A DNA stretch of 64,000 bases from Acanthosepion esculentum. Its lineage: Eukaryota > Mollusca > Cephalopoda > Sepiida > Sepiidae. The stretch lies in assembly GCA_964036315.1 (NCBI GenBank), contig OZ038488.1, positions 65,334,409 through 65,398,408 on the forward strand, in the 5' to 3' direction. Below, in pieces: positions 9,835 through 20,214 of this stretch (its first letter is position 1; each line of letters starts with the position of its first letter). The translations under genes were made by a program, and so were the position numbers. The notes beneath the pieces are model-generated. The model worked only from the letters and a program-made list of their open reading frames with translations. It was not told the DNA's origin and searched no databases.

Positions 9835-10430
9835 TTATATATTAACCTTTTGACTGAATTGAAGCACAAAGAGATAGATATTAATATCGGACTTTTCGAA
9901 CACGCCTGTGTTCTTTTTTACAGAGACGAGGAATAAACAGTGGAACTTAATCTTCCGAGGAATGTTGTTGAATAGAAGACTTGCAGTGGAAACTATACTC
10001 TCTGAATAAACCCAGATTCCTGTTTAATCCCTCAATGTTTGAATTTATTTTGAAAATAAATTTCAACTCCAATCTGTGTCTTTCTTCTTGGCTGCTGAAT
10101 GAAGACGTTAAAAGCACGCATTTGATGTCATCGACGCTATGAAATGGTTGGTTGAAGTGTCCAGCGACAGAGAAATTGTTATTGTCCCTGATAGGTTTCT
10201 TTATGGTTACTGAACCGAAGACGAAATTCTGTTCCAGTTTTTCCAATATAATTTACTTTTTAGCATTTATGACAGAAAAGCAAATACGATTTGAACTATC
10301 ACAATTCAGAGCCGGTGGTTTGAATATTCCGTGAGTGCCAGGGAGTGTGAAATTACTATCAATGATGTCTACAGACTTGGCATAGGGGTTTATTGCAGGT
10401 CATATTCCCTTGGTGAGGTGGTGAATGATC
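9835..10430 (-). pseudogene. Penelope-like element: GIY-YIG endonuclease fragment
   Basis: The minus strand (10246-9947) reads FSVAGHFNQPFHSVDDIKC then RHRLELKFIFKINS and GLNRNLGLF, the C-terminal half of a Penelope-type GIY-YIG domain (AxHFNxxxHS, ERRxxExxWI, GLN). Further 5' (about 10,330-10,250), after frame breaks, comes PPALNCDSSNRI and the degenerate YIG segment 'ILEKLEQNF'. No RT part is present. Orientation is opposite to the 6.9-kb fragment, and the sequences differ enough to be separate lineages. Confidence 0.75.
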
Positions 10431-10820
10431 TATACCAGATGATGTTAAGTGTGTGTGTAGATTGAGGGGCGGACGCCTAGCGTGAAGTGGGTTTTCGCTG
10501 AATATGTTTCTAGTTGTTTATACAACCAAAATAAACCAAGTTACCGTTAAATCGTTGAAGAACACCCTTATTGATACTAAGCCTGCCAAAAGAAGAAAAC
10601 ATGACAAAAAAGAAGAAAAAGAAAGACTAAGACAAGACAAAAATCATCGTTAAATTGTCAGAAAAACAGGCCGCTACCAACCCCCAAAATCTAAAGTGTT
10701 CAATGCCTCGAGAAATTAAACTAAGACAGATCTTTAGCACTAACAATCACAAAACAGCGCTAAGGGAATCCTAACTGAGTTTCATGTTATGGCGACCGTC
10801 AGACGAGAAGAGCTTGTCTA
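10431..10820. other. Unassigned sequence
   Basis: 'agtgtgtgtgtagattgagg' and an A-rich 'gaagaagaaaaagaaag' stretch; no homology recognised. It may be part of the Penelope-like element. Confidence 0.3.
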
Positions 10821-10823
10821 TAT

Positions 10824-11063
<240 letters not shown>

Positions 11064-11339
11064 AATGTTAAGAATTAATGGATATTTTTAATCTGGCATT
11101 CTTTCTTATTACTATAAATGTTATATTTAGTGGGTAAACGGTTTGAGTACACATTCTTCTTTTTTAAAACACTGAAATTAATATCAACCAGCTAAGAGAT
11201 CAAGTCTTATTAAAGTAAATGCGCCTCCCGACAAGAATGGAACCTGTATTCCCTTTTTAAAAGCAGGGTTGACTTTAAGGTTGTTTCTCAGATTAACAAA
11301 GAGCCATCCTAAAAACCTGTAAAATTTTCACAAGCAAGT

Positions 11340-11430
11340 TAGAAAAGTTGGCAGGTGATCGGAATGCTTGGCGACGTGTCTGCAAAGACTTAGCAAACCA
11401 TAGAAGCAAAGATAGTCTAGCAGGCGTAGG
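11340..11430 (+). pseudogene. Possible LINE ORF2 C-terminal fragment
   Basis: Translation gives LAGDRNAWRRVCKDLANHRS, resembling the 'A.DR..WR..V' tail that ends many non-LTR retrotransposon ORF2 proteins. Too short to assign to a family. Confidence 0.35.
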
Positions 11431-11599
11431 GATGTCCTCAAAAATGTCATACACAGAATACTTCCTCTACTGCCATCCAGAGTTTTTTTCAGATTGCCTA
11501 CTTAGAAACAAAAGTGTGCCGTCCCCATGTTGGTCTATTCAGCTACACGAGTATCGATCTACCGTGAATGGAACCGGTTGTCTTGTTATTTAATAGACG

Positions 11600-11770
11600 T
11601 AGATTATAGGCAAATATGTGGTTCCAGTGAGGATCGAACTCACTACTGATGATCCACTAATTAATCTCGCTGATCATTATACCATGATGAGACGCCCACG
11701 GTCTACAACAACAACGATGACCTTGCTTCAGGCTATGATGAAAAGGCGCCTCACTGGTTAAAGAAGGTTA
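11600..11770 (-). repeat. tRNA-derived SINE pieces
   Basis: The reverse complement of 11612-11700 has a 'tggtataatgatcagcg' head and 'gtgagttcgatcctcac' (box B with a perfect T-arm-like stem). At 11752, 'aaaaggcgcctcactggtta' matches 'aaaaggcgcctcaagtggtt' at 12,250, a second truncated SINE head. Confidence 0.55.
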
Positions 11771-11870
11771 TTCTTCTTCTATATGCCGCAGCTCTTCAAA
11801 GCATAAGCCATCATGGCTCTTGACAACTTCCTATCCCTTATGTTGCGTAGAAAGACGATTGACCTTCATG
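11768..11870 (-). pseudogene. LINE-A extreme 3' end
   Basis: 'ttcttcttctatatgccgca' then 'catcatggctcttgacaact' and 'cctatcccttatgttg' match the family 3' end at 23.04, 56.4 and 61.96 kb in minus orientation. Confidence 0.65.
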
Positions 11871-12540
11871 CACTAAATTTTTGAACATGGACTCTTCCAC
11901 CCACTATAGTTCATAGGAAGAGTAACAAAGTAGTCGCAAGTGGATCGCACTAACTACAGTATTCGCTATTATTGTATTGTTAATCCATGTGATTAAACAG
12001 TTTTTTCTCTAATATTTTCTCCCAGTGTTTTCCTTGGGATTAACCAGAATTACGAGCTTATACGAGTATTATAAAATCTTGTGACTCTTAGCAGTTTTTC
12101 TCTAAGGCTCCCGCACACGGTTCCATCATCCATTCACATAACCACGTCTGGTAAGTGGCACATTGCCTTTCCCTATTTCACTTGCCCACAGTATGCCACA
12201 AGAGCGTTAAGTTTTCCAAATCTTCCTTCTTCAATTCCAGGCTAAGATGAAAAGGCGCCTCAAGTGGTTAAGCAAAACTTATTATAGTGAAACTTATTAT
12301 TATTGGTTACTTTTGACATTTCTTTACCAAAGCTAAACTCGTAAATACCTGTATATGTAAAACAACGGAAACTAAAATTGTAGCACCCTGAAAGACAATG
12401 CCGATTTTAACCTGGGTATGTCGTCTTCCAGGCTTAAAGACTATGTAGCTACACGCGGGTGGACAAGCAGTAATCCCTGTACACAAACTTCATGTTCAAC
12501 TGGTATCAACACAGCAGGTTTCTCGTCTTGTAACAGGCCC
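11871..12540. other. Mostly unassigned, with a SINE head fragment at 12,240-12,275
   Basis: Apart from the 'aaaaggcgcctca' SINE head fragment, nothing was recognised. CpG-containing and moderately GC-rich from 12,400 onward, grading into LINE-E. Confidence 0.35.
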
Positions 12541-12544
12541 TGAA

Positions 12545-13565
12545 CTGGGGTGACCAATGTCACATACTCCGCATGTGTACCCGTGTGTTACGCACTCGTT
12601 TTAGGAATATCACGATGGTTGTTAAGCAATATCTACGAGCTATTTCTCCAACCGGTTGTATGTGGATGCGTAAGACCATCCGGGGGTGGGGCGAGATTTT
12701 CGAGTCCAACCGTCAACATGAAGATCTGCGACGTGCACAGTCATCTCCGCCACCGTCAGCAGAGAGGAGAAAGGGAATAAGAAGAGAGGATGACGATCCC
12801 GATGCGAGCGGGTGCCGGATAGACTAGAGGTTTGTCATGGGTAGTACGTAGTCTGGTAAAATTTTCAAATTCTTCGGATATCTTATTTTGGAGCCTGTGC
12901 ACGTGTTTATCTCTAGATGTGATCATATGTTGTAATCCAGTTACAGTTGACATCATCGGCACCACTCGTGTCCGAGTTTGGTTCATCCGGTGTCTCCACG
13001 ATGCTTGAACCCGACATGGCTCAGGAGGCCAAGTCGAGAATGGAACAGTCTCGGGCATTGGTCGCATGGTTGGGCGGGTGATGGTCTTGTCTGGAACTGC
13101 CGAGTCCTGTGTTACATTCTTCAGCTTTTCTCCTCTCCTCAAAAGTGGAACAACCGAAATGAAATCCACTTCGCCAGGATGGACGTTCGGCGGCTTCTGT
13201 TTCCCAGCTGATTTTAAGCTTAAAGGAGGAAAGGCTTCAGCTGGTTTTTGAATTTGCGTTTTGGGGCTCCGCGATGTCGTTTGACGTTGACGAGCTCGCT
13301 GTAAAGGATGGTCAGCGGGAGTCTTAAACAGTCCATTCGGGTGACGAACTGAGACGATGCTTGAGGATGACACCTTCAATACTCGGTATTTCTGGGCGAT
13401 TGAGGACTTCGTTGTTGGTGCGTCGGTCCCGCCATTTGATGTTGAGGATCTGCCGGAACTTGGCTTGTTGGAATCGTTCACGCATTTTCAGGCCCTTTCG
13501 ATACAGGGCTCATGTTCCACAAGCGTAGATTCCTGCCAGCTACATTACCTGTACGTTTAATCATG
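12545..13565 (-). pseudogene. LINE-E ORF2 C-terminus with C2H2 zinc finger
   Basis: The minus strand reads RQILNIKWRDRRTNNEVLN then IPSIEGVILKHRL, AERPSWRS and CSTFEERRKAEE. These are the ordered blocks of the long C-terminal domain of one LINE group. A single C2H2 finger follows (CDQCPRLFHSRLGLLSHVG...H, near 13,065-13,000). Frame breaks occur after SSSPEWTV and SSTSND. The region is unusually CpG-rich. The longest open frame here (12756-13481, minus) is a shifted frame of this domain, not a separate gene. The remaining ~400 bp is probably 3' UTR. Confidence 0.8.
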
Positions 13566-13910
13566 ACTAAACTGAAGCACATATTCAGAGCGCAGCAATT
13601 TTATTTTCTGTCAGTAATTTTCTTTAGCTGCCATGCGTGATGCACATTTGGACGATCATGTCTCTTTTCGATTCAGGATTTATTAGGCAGAAGAATTCCC
13701 GCAGTAGACTGTCATTACTTTCTGCAGTAGACTAGTTGTCAATCAAAGTTATAGGACCCAGTCTATCTTGCTAGAAAATGCGCGAGATTACTCCAGAAAA
13801 TGATCAACAATATTTTCCCTCCTAACAAAAGACATTTGAAAATTGGGAAAAATATTTATTAACCAATAAATTTCTGAGTTCAGTAATTCTAACTTTTAGT
13901 TTCCTGGAGC
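13566..13910. other. Unassigned sequence
   Basis: No repeat or coding signature recognised between LINE-E and the split SINE. Confidence 0.4.
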
Positions 13911-13914
13911 CTAT

Positions 13915-14636
13915 ATTTCAACCTATAGGTGGGAGGAGGGAGAAACGGATTCATGCCTTTGCCAAGGGTAACTGCGCGTGAGTGAATGCAATGGACTCAA
14001 CTGAAATTCGAATTTAGCTCCCCAGTTTTTCTTTCCAAATCGCAATACAAAACCTAGTATTCCCAAAGGGTCACCCATATACGTACTGAACAAGTTCAAC
14101 GTTGCTTAACTGTTGTAGCCTAGGGACGGTTACTGAATAGATTAATCAAACGAAGGTTGGTAATGAACGTTAATACTTAGGACACGAACAACACATATAA
14201 GATTCGCCAGCGGCGCGTAGAAGTAGTCAACTGCTAGAAGTGAGTCAAGTGAATTCCACAATGAATCTCCAACTGCAGGATACCTACCAACCGCCCCACG
14301 CGGTCAGATTTGGCACAAAGCCGAATTTAATATAGGGTAGCCGAGCCCGTAGGCTCGGCCAAAACTTCCCCGTAGACCCAGCATAAAACGAGGTCGGGTA
14401 GCTGTTTCACGAGACGAGACTCTGCCCTTCGACATAGCCTCGTCTAGGGATCCTCTCTGCCTGCAGGCAGAGAGTTTGACCAGCGCAACTGAAGACGAAT
14501 CTCTCACTGTAGACAAACATACAGTATTTACTACTGTATTTATGTTCATAGGGACATACCCATTATCGTCCGTAGGTATGCTACAACATTAACTTTGGTG
14601 ATCGGACGAGAAGCAATATTTCAACGTGATATAAAC
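13915..14636 (-). repeat. 5S/tRNA composite SINE, split by a solo LTR
   Basis: Minus strand: 14,636-14,589 holds the 5' half of a 5S rRNA ('atatcacgttgaaat', 'gtccgatcaccaaagttaa'). After the LTR insertion the sequence resumes at 14,110 with 'gttaagcaacgttgaac' and 'gggaatactaggttttgta' (end of 5S), then the tRNA-like body with 'aaattcgaatttcag' and 'acccttggcaaaggcatga' down to 13,915. The tRNA head itself is eroded. Joining the two parts across the TTAAC duplication gives an uninterrupted 5S internal promoter. Confidence 0.82.
14111..14588. mobile_element. Solo LTR (478 bp) with 5-bp target duplication
   Basis: Starts TGTTGTAGC and ends GCTACAACA: a perfect 9-bp terminal inverted repeat with the TG...CA ends of LTR retrotransposons. 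TTAAC flanks both sides (14106-14110 and 14589-14593) and is single in intact 5S sequence, so it is a genuine 5-bp target duplication. No internal retroviral-type genes are present, hence a solo LTR. Its centre (14,310-14,480, minus) carries the hairpin module of the 3.3-4.3 kb array, including an 8-bp GCCGAGCC/GGCTCGGC stem with the UACG loop. A Ginger- or DIRS-type element is not favoured because of the TG...CA ends and the 5-bp duplication. Confidence 0.82.
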
Positions 14637-14639
14637 TCT

Positions 14640-15262
14640 AAATTTTCGTCTGTCGCAAGGAACAGTATTCCCTCTCGAACTCTTATTGGGACGAACTCAC
14701 CCACACCTCAAGTAGAACCGTATATACAATCCGTCGCTAATGATGCTGAGTAAATAGCCGGTTCCCTGTGCCGTTCCAGTAAGTACGTGATTCCTCCTCT
14801 TACCCTTTACTTTTACAAGAGCCAGATCAGGCTGAAAATGGAGTACTGTACTGGCGCTACCTAGTCTTCACTTTCAAGTCTTGATAAAGTTCAAAAGCGT
14901 CTACGCGGCGATTAATTAGTAGGCAATTAATTGTTTTTCATACTACAACCCTCTTTTCCACAGACAAAGCGTTGCATACCTCGTTACTCTATCGCTATTT
15001 CCATGGGAAGTTTTCAATATAGCTGCATTCCTATGTTCTAACTCTCGCTGCTTGGGCTTGCCATGCCATACACACCAAAGCGAACCTCCCTCATTACCTT
15101 CGTATTCCATCAGTGAGAAATACCCTCCCCGCCGAACAGCTTCTTCCCCCGAACCACAACCATGTGGAATCGACTTCCAAACGATGCTTCCCCGACCACT
15201 ACAATCTTACCTTCTTACAGGTCTAGGGTTAACCGTTATCTTTTCAACATATCCTCGTAGAT
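14640..15262 (+). pseudogene. LINE-C RT C-terminus, left part
   Basis: 'ccgtatatacaatccgtcgc', 'ttttacaagagccagatcag' (LYKSQI), 'gaaaatggagtactg' (MEYC), 'ccgaaccacaaccatgtgga' (RTTTMWN) and 'gggttaaccgttatctttt' follow the LINE-C order seen at 51.7-52.3 kb. Several frameshifts. LINE-B is inserted at its right end and the element continues at 15,571-15,650. Confidence 0.82.
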
Positions 15263-15570
15263 AGCACCTCTTCATCGTCATTCCTTGAGCACCCTGTGGT
15301 TGGTCGGAATTCCATTAACAATCCCTTTCCACACAGTTCGGTCTTGCATTGCCGTAACCAGATCCCCAATGTCCAACCCTGAGTCCCGAGCCATGATGTC
15401 TGGGAAAGTCAACTTTCGCGAGAAGACACCCCCAGAAGGATGCTATAGAAGTAAGTATGAGACGACCTCCCTGTCCGCTCGGTGGCAGTGGGTGACAAAC
15501 TGCAATCGCTTTTGTTTGAGCTTAAGAGAGATTGGTCTCAGTTCTCTGTAAATTGTGTTAAGCACCTCTT
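15263..15570 (-). pseudogene. LINE-B 3' end nested in LINE-C
   Basis: A 10-bp direct repeat 'agcacctctt' (15263-15272 and 15561-15570) brackets the insert. On the minus strand the insert encodes KLTFPDIMARDSGLDIGD then LVTAMQDRTVWKGIVNGI, a LINE ORF2 C-terminus ('DR..W..IV'). The sibling copy at 59.78-60.22 kb is also inserted into LINE-C. The element is strongly 5'-truncated. Confidence 0.8.
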
Positions 15571-15651
15571 ACTCTTACCGCTCACACAACAAATTCCTTC
15601 AGTAACCCTCTGCCTCGAGTGGCTCTTGGGCCTTGTATGGGGTGAACATTC

Positions 15652-15652
<1 letters not shown>
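15571..15652 (+). pseudogene. LINE-C 3' end, right part
   Basis: 'taaccctctgcctcgagtgg' and 'gggccttgtatggggtgaac' are the LINE-C 3' terminus, continuing the copy at 14,640-15,262 across the LINE-B insertion. Confidence 0.8.

Positions 15653-15654
<2 letters not shown>

Positions 15655-15718
<64 letters not shown>
15655..15718. repeat. (TA)n microsatellite at LINE-C 3' end
   Basis: Uninterrupted TA directly after the LINE-C terminus, as if grown from the LINE tail. Confidence 0.97.
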
Positions 15719-15720
<2 letters not shown>

Positions 15721-16600
15721 CTATTAATTGTCTGTTTATTTTACCTATAAGTAAAATCTGTGTATTATATCTATATAAATATGTGTAAATCCAAGTGCGT
15801 ACTTATATCATGTTACCGAAGTTATAAATCTACTCACTAGACTGAATAATAAGTATCTCATTTTGTGCGGAAAATAACCAAATTTATATTCTTGGATATC
15901 TTTCTCTAAATCCTGAACATCTTGTTGGTAACTTCTGATGTCTACAAGCCTTTGGCCATCTTTTAGAAGAAAATGTTAATTTTAAACCCACTGATCTTGT
16001 CAAGAAACGAGCCAATCATCTTCTATTCATTCTATGAGGCAACTTTTAGGCATTCTTTATGCATTTTCAGTTCCAAAATGATTGTTGGTGCCGGGCAGAG
16101 TGTGAACGTTTCTTCTTATCAGAACTATTTACTTCTGATTTATATCTTGCGTTTACAAAAGCGTAGTTTGTGTATTCTTGGAACATCTTCATCTCGTATA
16201 TTATAACTTGCTATTTCTACACAATAAATTCAGCTTTTAAAAAATAGGAAAAAATTAATTCTTTTTTAAAATAGTTTCTTTGTCATGTTGTATTTGATGT
16301 GGATTTATAATTTTCAAAATATTAAACACACACACAAGTTTACGGAGGCGTTCTCATCCCAACTCATTTCCAAATATCTGGACAGATACTACACTGATCA
16401 CAGAGAAACAGAGAGCAATACTTTCATTGTAAACAAATCACACAGATACTCTAATTCTAGGCAAAATAGAAATCTGTACGTAAATAACCCCATATTTTTT
16501 TATGAGTACTAGAATACACACACAGATAGATAGATAGATAGATAAAGACAAAAGGAAAACGTATCAAATGTCTTGATCAAGGTAAATCACATGCACACTT
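15719..16600. other. Unassigned, with a short dispersed repeat and GATA tract
   Basis: 'tctaattctaggcaaaatag ... cgtaaataacccca' (16,448-16,490) recurs at 20,648-20,700. (GATA)n lies at about 16,525-16,545. Frames here are short and unrecognised. Confidence 0.4.
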
Positions 16601-16869
16601 TCATTTATTAGAAATTGAATTGTGTCACTTCATATCTTCCAATAACTTGTCTAACTTTTCAACTAACCTGATGAATATCGATGAGCATTCCTAAACTTAA
16701 ACATTTTGGAAAACCAATAACATTTTTGCTCTATAAACAATTGTCACAAAATAAAATTCTCTCATTTGCCTTGATAAAGTCCCTCAGAGGACAAAACGCG
16801 TCGACTAAGTTTTCCTTTTGTCTATATTCATATTGTCTTTTTACGGTTTACAGATATACCCTATCTGAA

Positions 16870-16872
<3 letters not shown>
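16600..16872 (+). repeat. Penelope-type terminal sequence with hammerhead-like motif
   Basis: Homologous to 7.78-8.04 kb. At 16,771-16,797 the order is TTGATAA, a, stem II GTCC/GGAC (16,779-16,782 and 16,789-16,792), AAAAC, then GCGTC. This is the arrangement of the hammerhead motifs carried by Penelope-like element ends, with C3 to U, G8 to A and G12 to A changes. The segment after it (16,838-16,870) is found inverted in front of the GIY-YIG fragment at 6.87 kb. Confidence 0.55.

Positions 16873-16950
<78 letters not shown>
16873..16950. repeat. (CA)n microsatellite
   Basis: About 37 CA repeats, abutting the TIR of the DD37D mariner relic. Confidence 0.98.
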
Positions 16951-16952
<2 letters not shown>

Positions 16953-17734
16953 CAGTGTGCGATTGATAAATTGTCATCTGAATTACGTAAGAATGAAAAT
17001 AACACTGACATCTCATTTTAACAGATATGTGTAATAAAATTACACAAAAATATCTTGAAATACTAAAGAGTAAATTTATTCAATAAAATCGCCATTGGCT
17101 TCAACCACAACCTCGAGTCAACTTCAGAATCTCCTGCATCCCTTCTGGACGGTCTCCTTGTTTAAGTTGGCGAATGCTGCCATCATCCTTGCCTTCAGTT
17201 CATTTTTGATGTGACAAGGAGTTTTGTTGGCCTCCCGCGCAACTACGCCCCACACATAATAATCAAGAGAGTTGCAGTCTGGGGTGTTAGGTACCCAAAT
17301 GTAAGGGATGATGTGGTCGCAAAAATTGTCTAGCACCCATGACTGGGTTCTCCTGCTTGTGTGGCATGGTGCAGAGTCCTGTTGCCAGTCTGAGGCCCTG
17401 TGGGAAAATGAAAGGAAGTATAACGTCGCCATCACTATTGAACAGTTTTGATGTTGACTGAATATTTAGTTTTCATCACTCTCGGTGCATCTTCTGGGGA
17501 CACAACTCTTTCTGAATCCTCTGCACTGTCCTCAGATTGACACACAAACTCTCTGAAATATGAATATTGGAGCTTTTGGAGCAAATGCCAAGCAATACAG
17601 CATGCCGTTTTCAAATTTCTGGCGGAGTGAATTGCGCCATGGTGCTCTTTTTCTCATACTGTACAGTCGACAAAATCAAAAACAAACAACGCGCATGCGC
17701 GAAATTAAACATATAAAACGGCAACAATGTACCC

Positions 17735-17738
<4 letters not shown>
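16953..17738 (-). mobile_element. DD37D (maT-like) mariner relic, copy A, internally deleted
   Basis: The plus-strand end 'cagtgtgcgattgataaatt' is preceded by TA and resembles 'cagggtgcgatgggtaaatt' of copy B (33.88 kb). The other end (about 17,690-17,738) aligns with the copy B start, sharing 'ttgtttgtttttgattttgt'. The whole is about 790 bp, so some 500 bp of a ~1.3-kb element is missing, including the first Asp region. Confidence 0.78.
17124..17640 (-). pseudogene. DD37D mariner transposase remnant
   Basis: From the 5' side (minus): MAQFTPPEI near 17,640 is the N-terminus. A deletion then joins to ASDWQQDSAPCHTSRRTQSW (17,124-17,435 frame). The second Asp is in QQDSAPCH and the third in SLDYYVWG, separated by 37 residues, which marks the DD37D/maT group, not D,D34D mariner. 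The C-terminal ELKARMMAAFANLNKE helix is present. The first catalytic Asp is absent, so the protein cannot be active. Confidence 0.82.

Positions 17739-17809
<71 letters not shown>
17735..17809. repeat. (TA)n / (GA)n compound microsatellite
   Basis: TA repeats to 17,784 then (GA)n; decays into GACA-like repeats to about 17,840. It sits exactly at the outer end of the DD37D relic. Confidence 0.97.
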
Positions 17810-17815
<6 letters not shown>

Positions 17816-17841
17816 CAAAGACAGAGACAGAGAGACAGAAA

Positions 17842-18140
17842 GATACCGTAAATTGCGGTAGACAAATCGAGTTTCAAGCCTTAAAAAACTTTACAAAACT
17901 AGCGGTACGGGTATAAAATGCAAAAATCTTTACCACCGAGTTGTAAACAAGTGGGACAGTACTCCTAACAATTACTGTACATCACTTATCTTACCACCAC
18001 CAGGCTAAAAAAATATATATTCCACTAAAACGTGAGTTTGATGAACATATTTGGAATATTAACACAGAAATTAATATAAAATAATAAAATAGTAACACAA
18101 ATTCTGTATTTTATTAACGCTTCAGCACCATCGTTTGCTT
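17842..18140. other. Unassigned AT-rich sequence
   Basis: No motif recognised. Confidence 0.4.
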
Positions 18141-18149
18141 GTTTACATC

Positions 18150-18400
18150 AATCATGCAAATGCCGATATGAGTGATACTGCGTTTCACAATAATATACTA
18201 TACGTAGCAGTACTATAAAAAAATACTTAAAAAGTCTTTGCATATTTTCAACACTGGAAGCTCTGCTGGCTGTCGTTTGACCTGGGTTTTCATTTGTACG
18301 GTACTTTCTTTTCTTCGCTGCAGCATTGGCTCCTTTGATTGCAATCTGGTCCTGTGTTGGCAGAGATTTCTTTTTGCGAGGCATACTGCCGCTGTATGCG
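18150..18400 (-). pseudogene. Possible Helitron-like N-terminal fragment
   Basis: Minus-strand frame gives MPRKKKSLPTQDQIAIKGAN followed by a basic, Ala/Thr-rich stretch. Cephalopod Helitron-type helicase proteins as I remember them begin with a similar MPRKK leader and repetitive Ala/Arg/Thr segments. No Rep or helicase motif is present here, so the call is weak; an unrelated basic ORF is the alternative. Confidence 0.25.
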
Positions 18401-18940
18401 ATAGGCAACAATAAACTACAGAAGAACTCAAAATTGGTCGCTGCATTTAATTATTAATATATTTAAGCTTACCTTTGAAAAGCTCAACGATAATTCTTCT
18501 GTCGCCATTTTAATCTAAGGCAGTTTGATGTACGTAGGTCTTTACTTTCTGTACAAACAATTATTTTTATTTCATGAGTGACTTCGCCAGATTTTGCAAT
18601 TAATTTCGATTATTCCAAAATTTATTTCTAATATATAAAAATGGTTATCGTACAAAAAAAATCGTTGTAAAAAATCACTTAAAAAATCGCCGAAAACAAT
18701 CGCAGTTATGAAAACTTCAGGATTGCTGGTCCGGATACGGCTTAGAATGTTTTAATTTGCTCACGGAGTCGGTCTGATTCCAAAATGGTATGATATGTTG
18801 GGCTACGGCCTCTAGGAGTAATTTTGAAAAAGTGTGACACACTGACATTCACATTTATTTATATAGAAGAGGAGATTTTTAAAGTTAGAGAGTTGTGTTC
18901 CTTTAATTGAAGAAGTATAACACACAGACATTTTCATTTA
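18401..18940. other. Unassigned AT-rich sequence
   Basis: Nothing recognised apart from runs of 'aaaaaatcg'. Confidence 0.4.
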
Positions 18941-18985
18941 TTATATATATATATATATATAGAGAGAGAAAGATAGATAGATAAT
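18941..18985. repeat. (TA)n and (GATA)n microsatellite
   Basis: Short TA run then GA/GATA units. Confidence 0.95.
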
Positions 18986-19044
18986 GAGACAAAGATATAT
19001 ATAAAGATAAAGATGGAGATAATAAGATAAAATGGAAAAGCTTT

Positions 19045-19095
19045 TAAAAGACGCGTTTCGACGACGTGTGTTAGGTTCGGCTTCTTCAGGTTGGA
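19045..19095 (-). ncRNA. Hammerhead-like core, stem II eroded
   Basis: On the minus strand CTGAAGA (19,089-19,083) fits the CUGANGA box and CGAAACGCGTC (19,060-19,050) fits the GAAA box with the same GCGTC continuation as the 16.8-kb motif. The intervening 23 nt no longer pair well. Probably a Penelope-like terminal relic. Confidence 0.45.
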
Positions 19096-19197
19096 GTGAA
19101 TGACAAACCTGTATGTAAGAAAAATGAGTTGGGATTTTTGAGGATAAGAGGAACAAAAAATTATGTCTGCGCTTTCGGGAAATCATAAAAAAAGAAT

Positions 19198-19279
19198 ATG
19201 TGCTCTCCGGCAGGGATCAAAACTGCGCCCCCACCCTTTGTAGGAAAAACTACTGTTTGATCCATACCGGAGAGCACAT
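19198..19279 (-). repeat. tRNA-like repeat with 13-bp closing inverted repeat
   Basis: 'atgtgctctccgg' (19198-19210) pairs perfectly with 'ccggagagcacat' (19267-19279). Inside, the minus strand has 'gtagtttttcctac' (hairpin) and a box-B-like 'cagttttgatccctg'. The size (about 75 nt for the GCTCTCC...GGAGAGC core) and T-arm suggest tRNA ancestry, but the anticodon loop is only 6 nt and the D-arm is unclear, so it is not a functional tRNA call. Confidence 0.45.
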
Positions 19280-19284
19280 TTTTT

Positions 19285-19995
19285 ATTAAGATTGTGAATG
19301 TGCAGGCCGATAGGCGTAAAACACAGTTTCAAATATAAATAAACAGGGAGTCTATTTTAAGTACAAGTATGCATTATAATAACCTTTGGAATAATAAAAA
19401 AATGGATAAAAAATAATCCATTATTTTTTTTTATTTATATATACACTAATCACCCAAACAAAGAAGGATTGCCTTGCAAATGAACTCTTGAAATTCTCTA
19501 TTTTTTTTCAACTTGATCTCTATATCTTTCTCTAATACTAATGGGAAATATGTCAGTATTAAGAATGTTTTCATTACTTATAAATTTGGAGGTCGGCTTG
19601 GGATATTGTAACTTTTCAGTCCGGTTTTATTCAATAATGTATCAAGTTCAGAAAGTCAGTTTAATCATTATGTGACTTTTTTTTTCTTGTTTTTTTTTTT
19701 TTTTTTTTGTAATTTCTCTCACACAAAAGCAAACAAATGTATGGAAATCAACAAGTGAATCCTGTCCTGACACAAATGTTCAACCAAGAGGTAAAGACAC
19801 AAATGACCTATTACGCTCTAGGGTTTTAGTGTTTGAACATCATGACAAACACCAAGTTAAGCAAGGTGCACAGATACACCAGAAAGTGTGGTGAGCCCAG
19901 ATAAAAAAATAAAATTTGAAAATAAAATATATAAATAACATATATAAACAAAAAAGTATTTAAATTAAAATAAGGCATTTGCTTTCCTTTAAAAC

Positions 19996-19999
<4 letters not shown>
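19285..19999. other. Unassigned AT-rich sequence with poly-T
   Basis: Poly-T run around 19,691-19,708; no gene or repeat recognised. Confidence 0.4.

Positions 20000-20033
<34 letters not shown>
20000..20033. repeat. (CT)n microsatellite
   Basis: Uninterrupted CT dinucleotides. Confidence 0.97.
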
Positions 20034-20035
<2 letters not shown>

Positions 20036-20214
20036 CATTCTTTCTCTATGCTCCTCTCTCAACTAATGAGAAGGCAACCCACAAAGAAGAAAAGATAAGA
20101 GAAGCTCCACACTTCTGCTGTAAAAAATGAAAAAGTAAGGAACGCTGGAAAATAAAAGAATTTTGGCCAATAAAAAAACAAAAACAAAACAAAAAAAACG
20201 AAGAGACTTTTGAT

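Noticed and set aside
12756..13481. 241-residue minus-strand open frame as a host or transposon protein
   Set aside because: The recognisable LINE motifs and zinc finger are in shifted frames over the same DNA; this frame is an off-frame reading of LINE-E in a GC-richer region.
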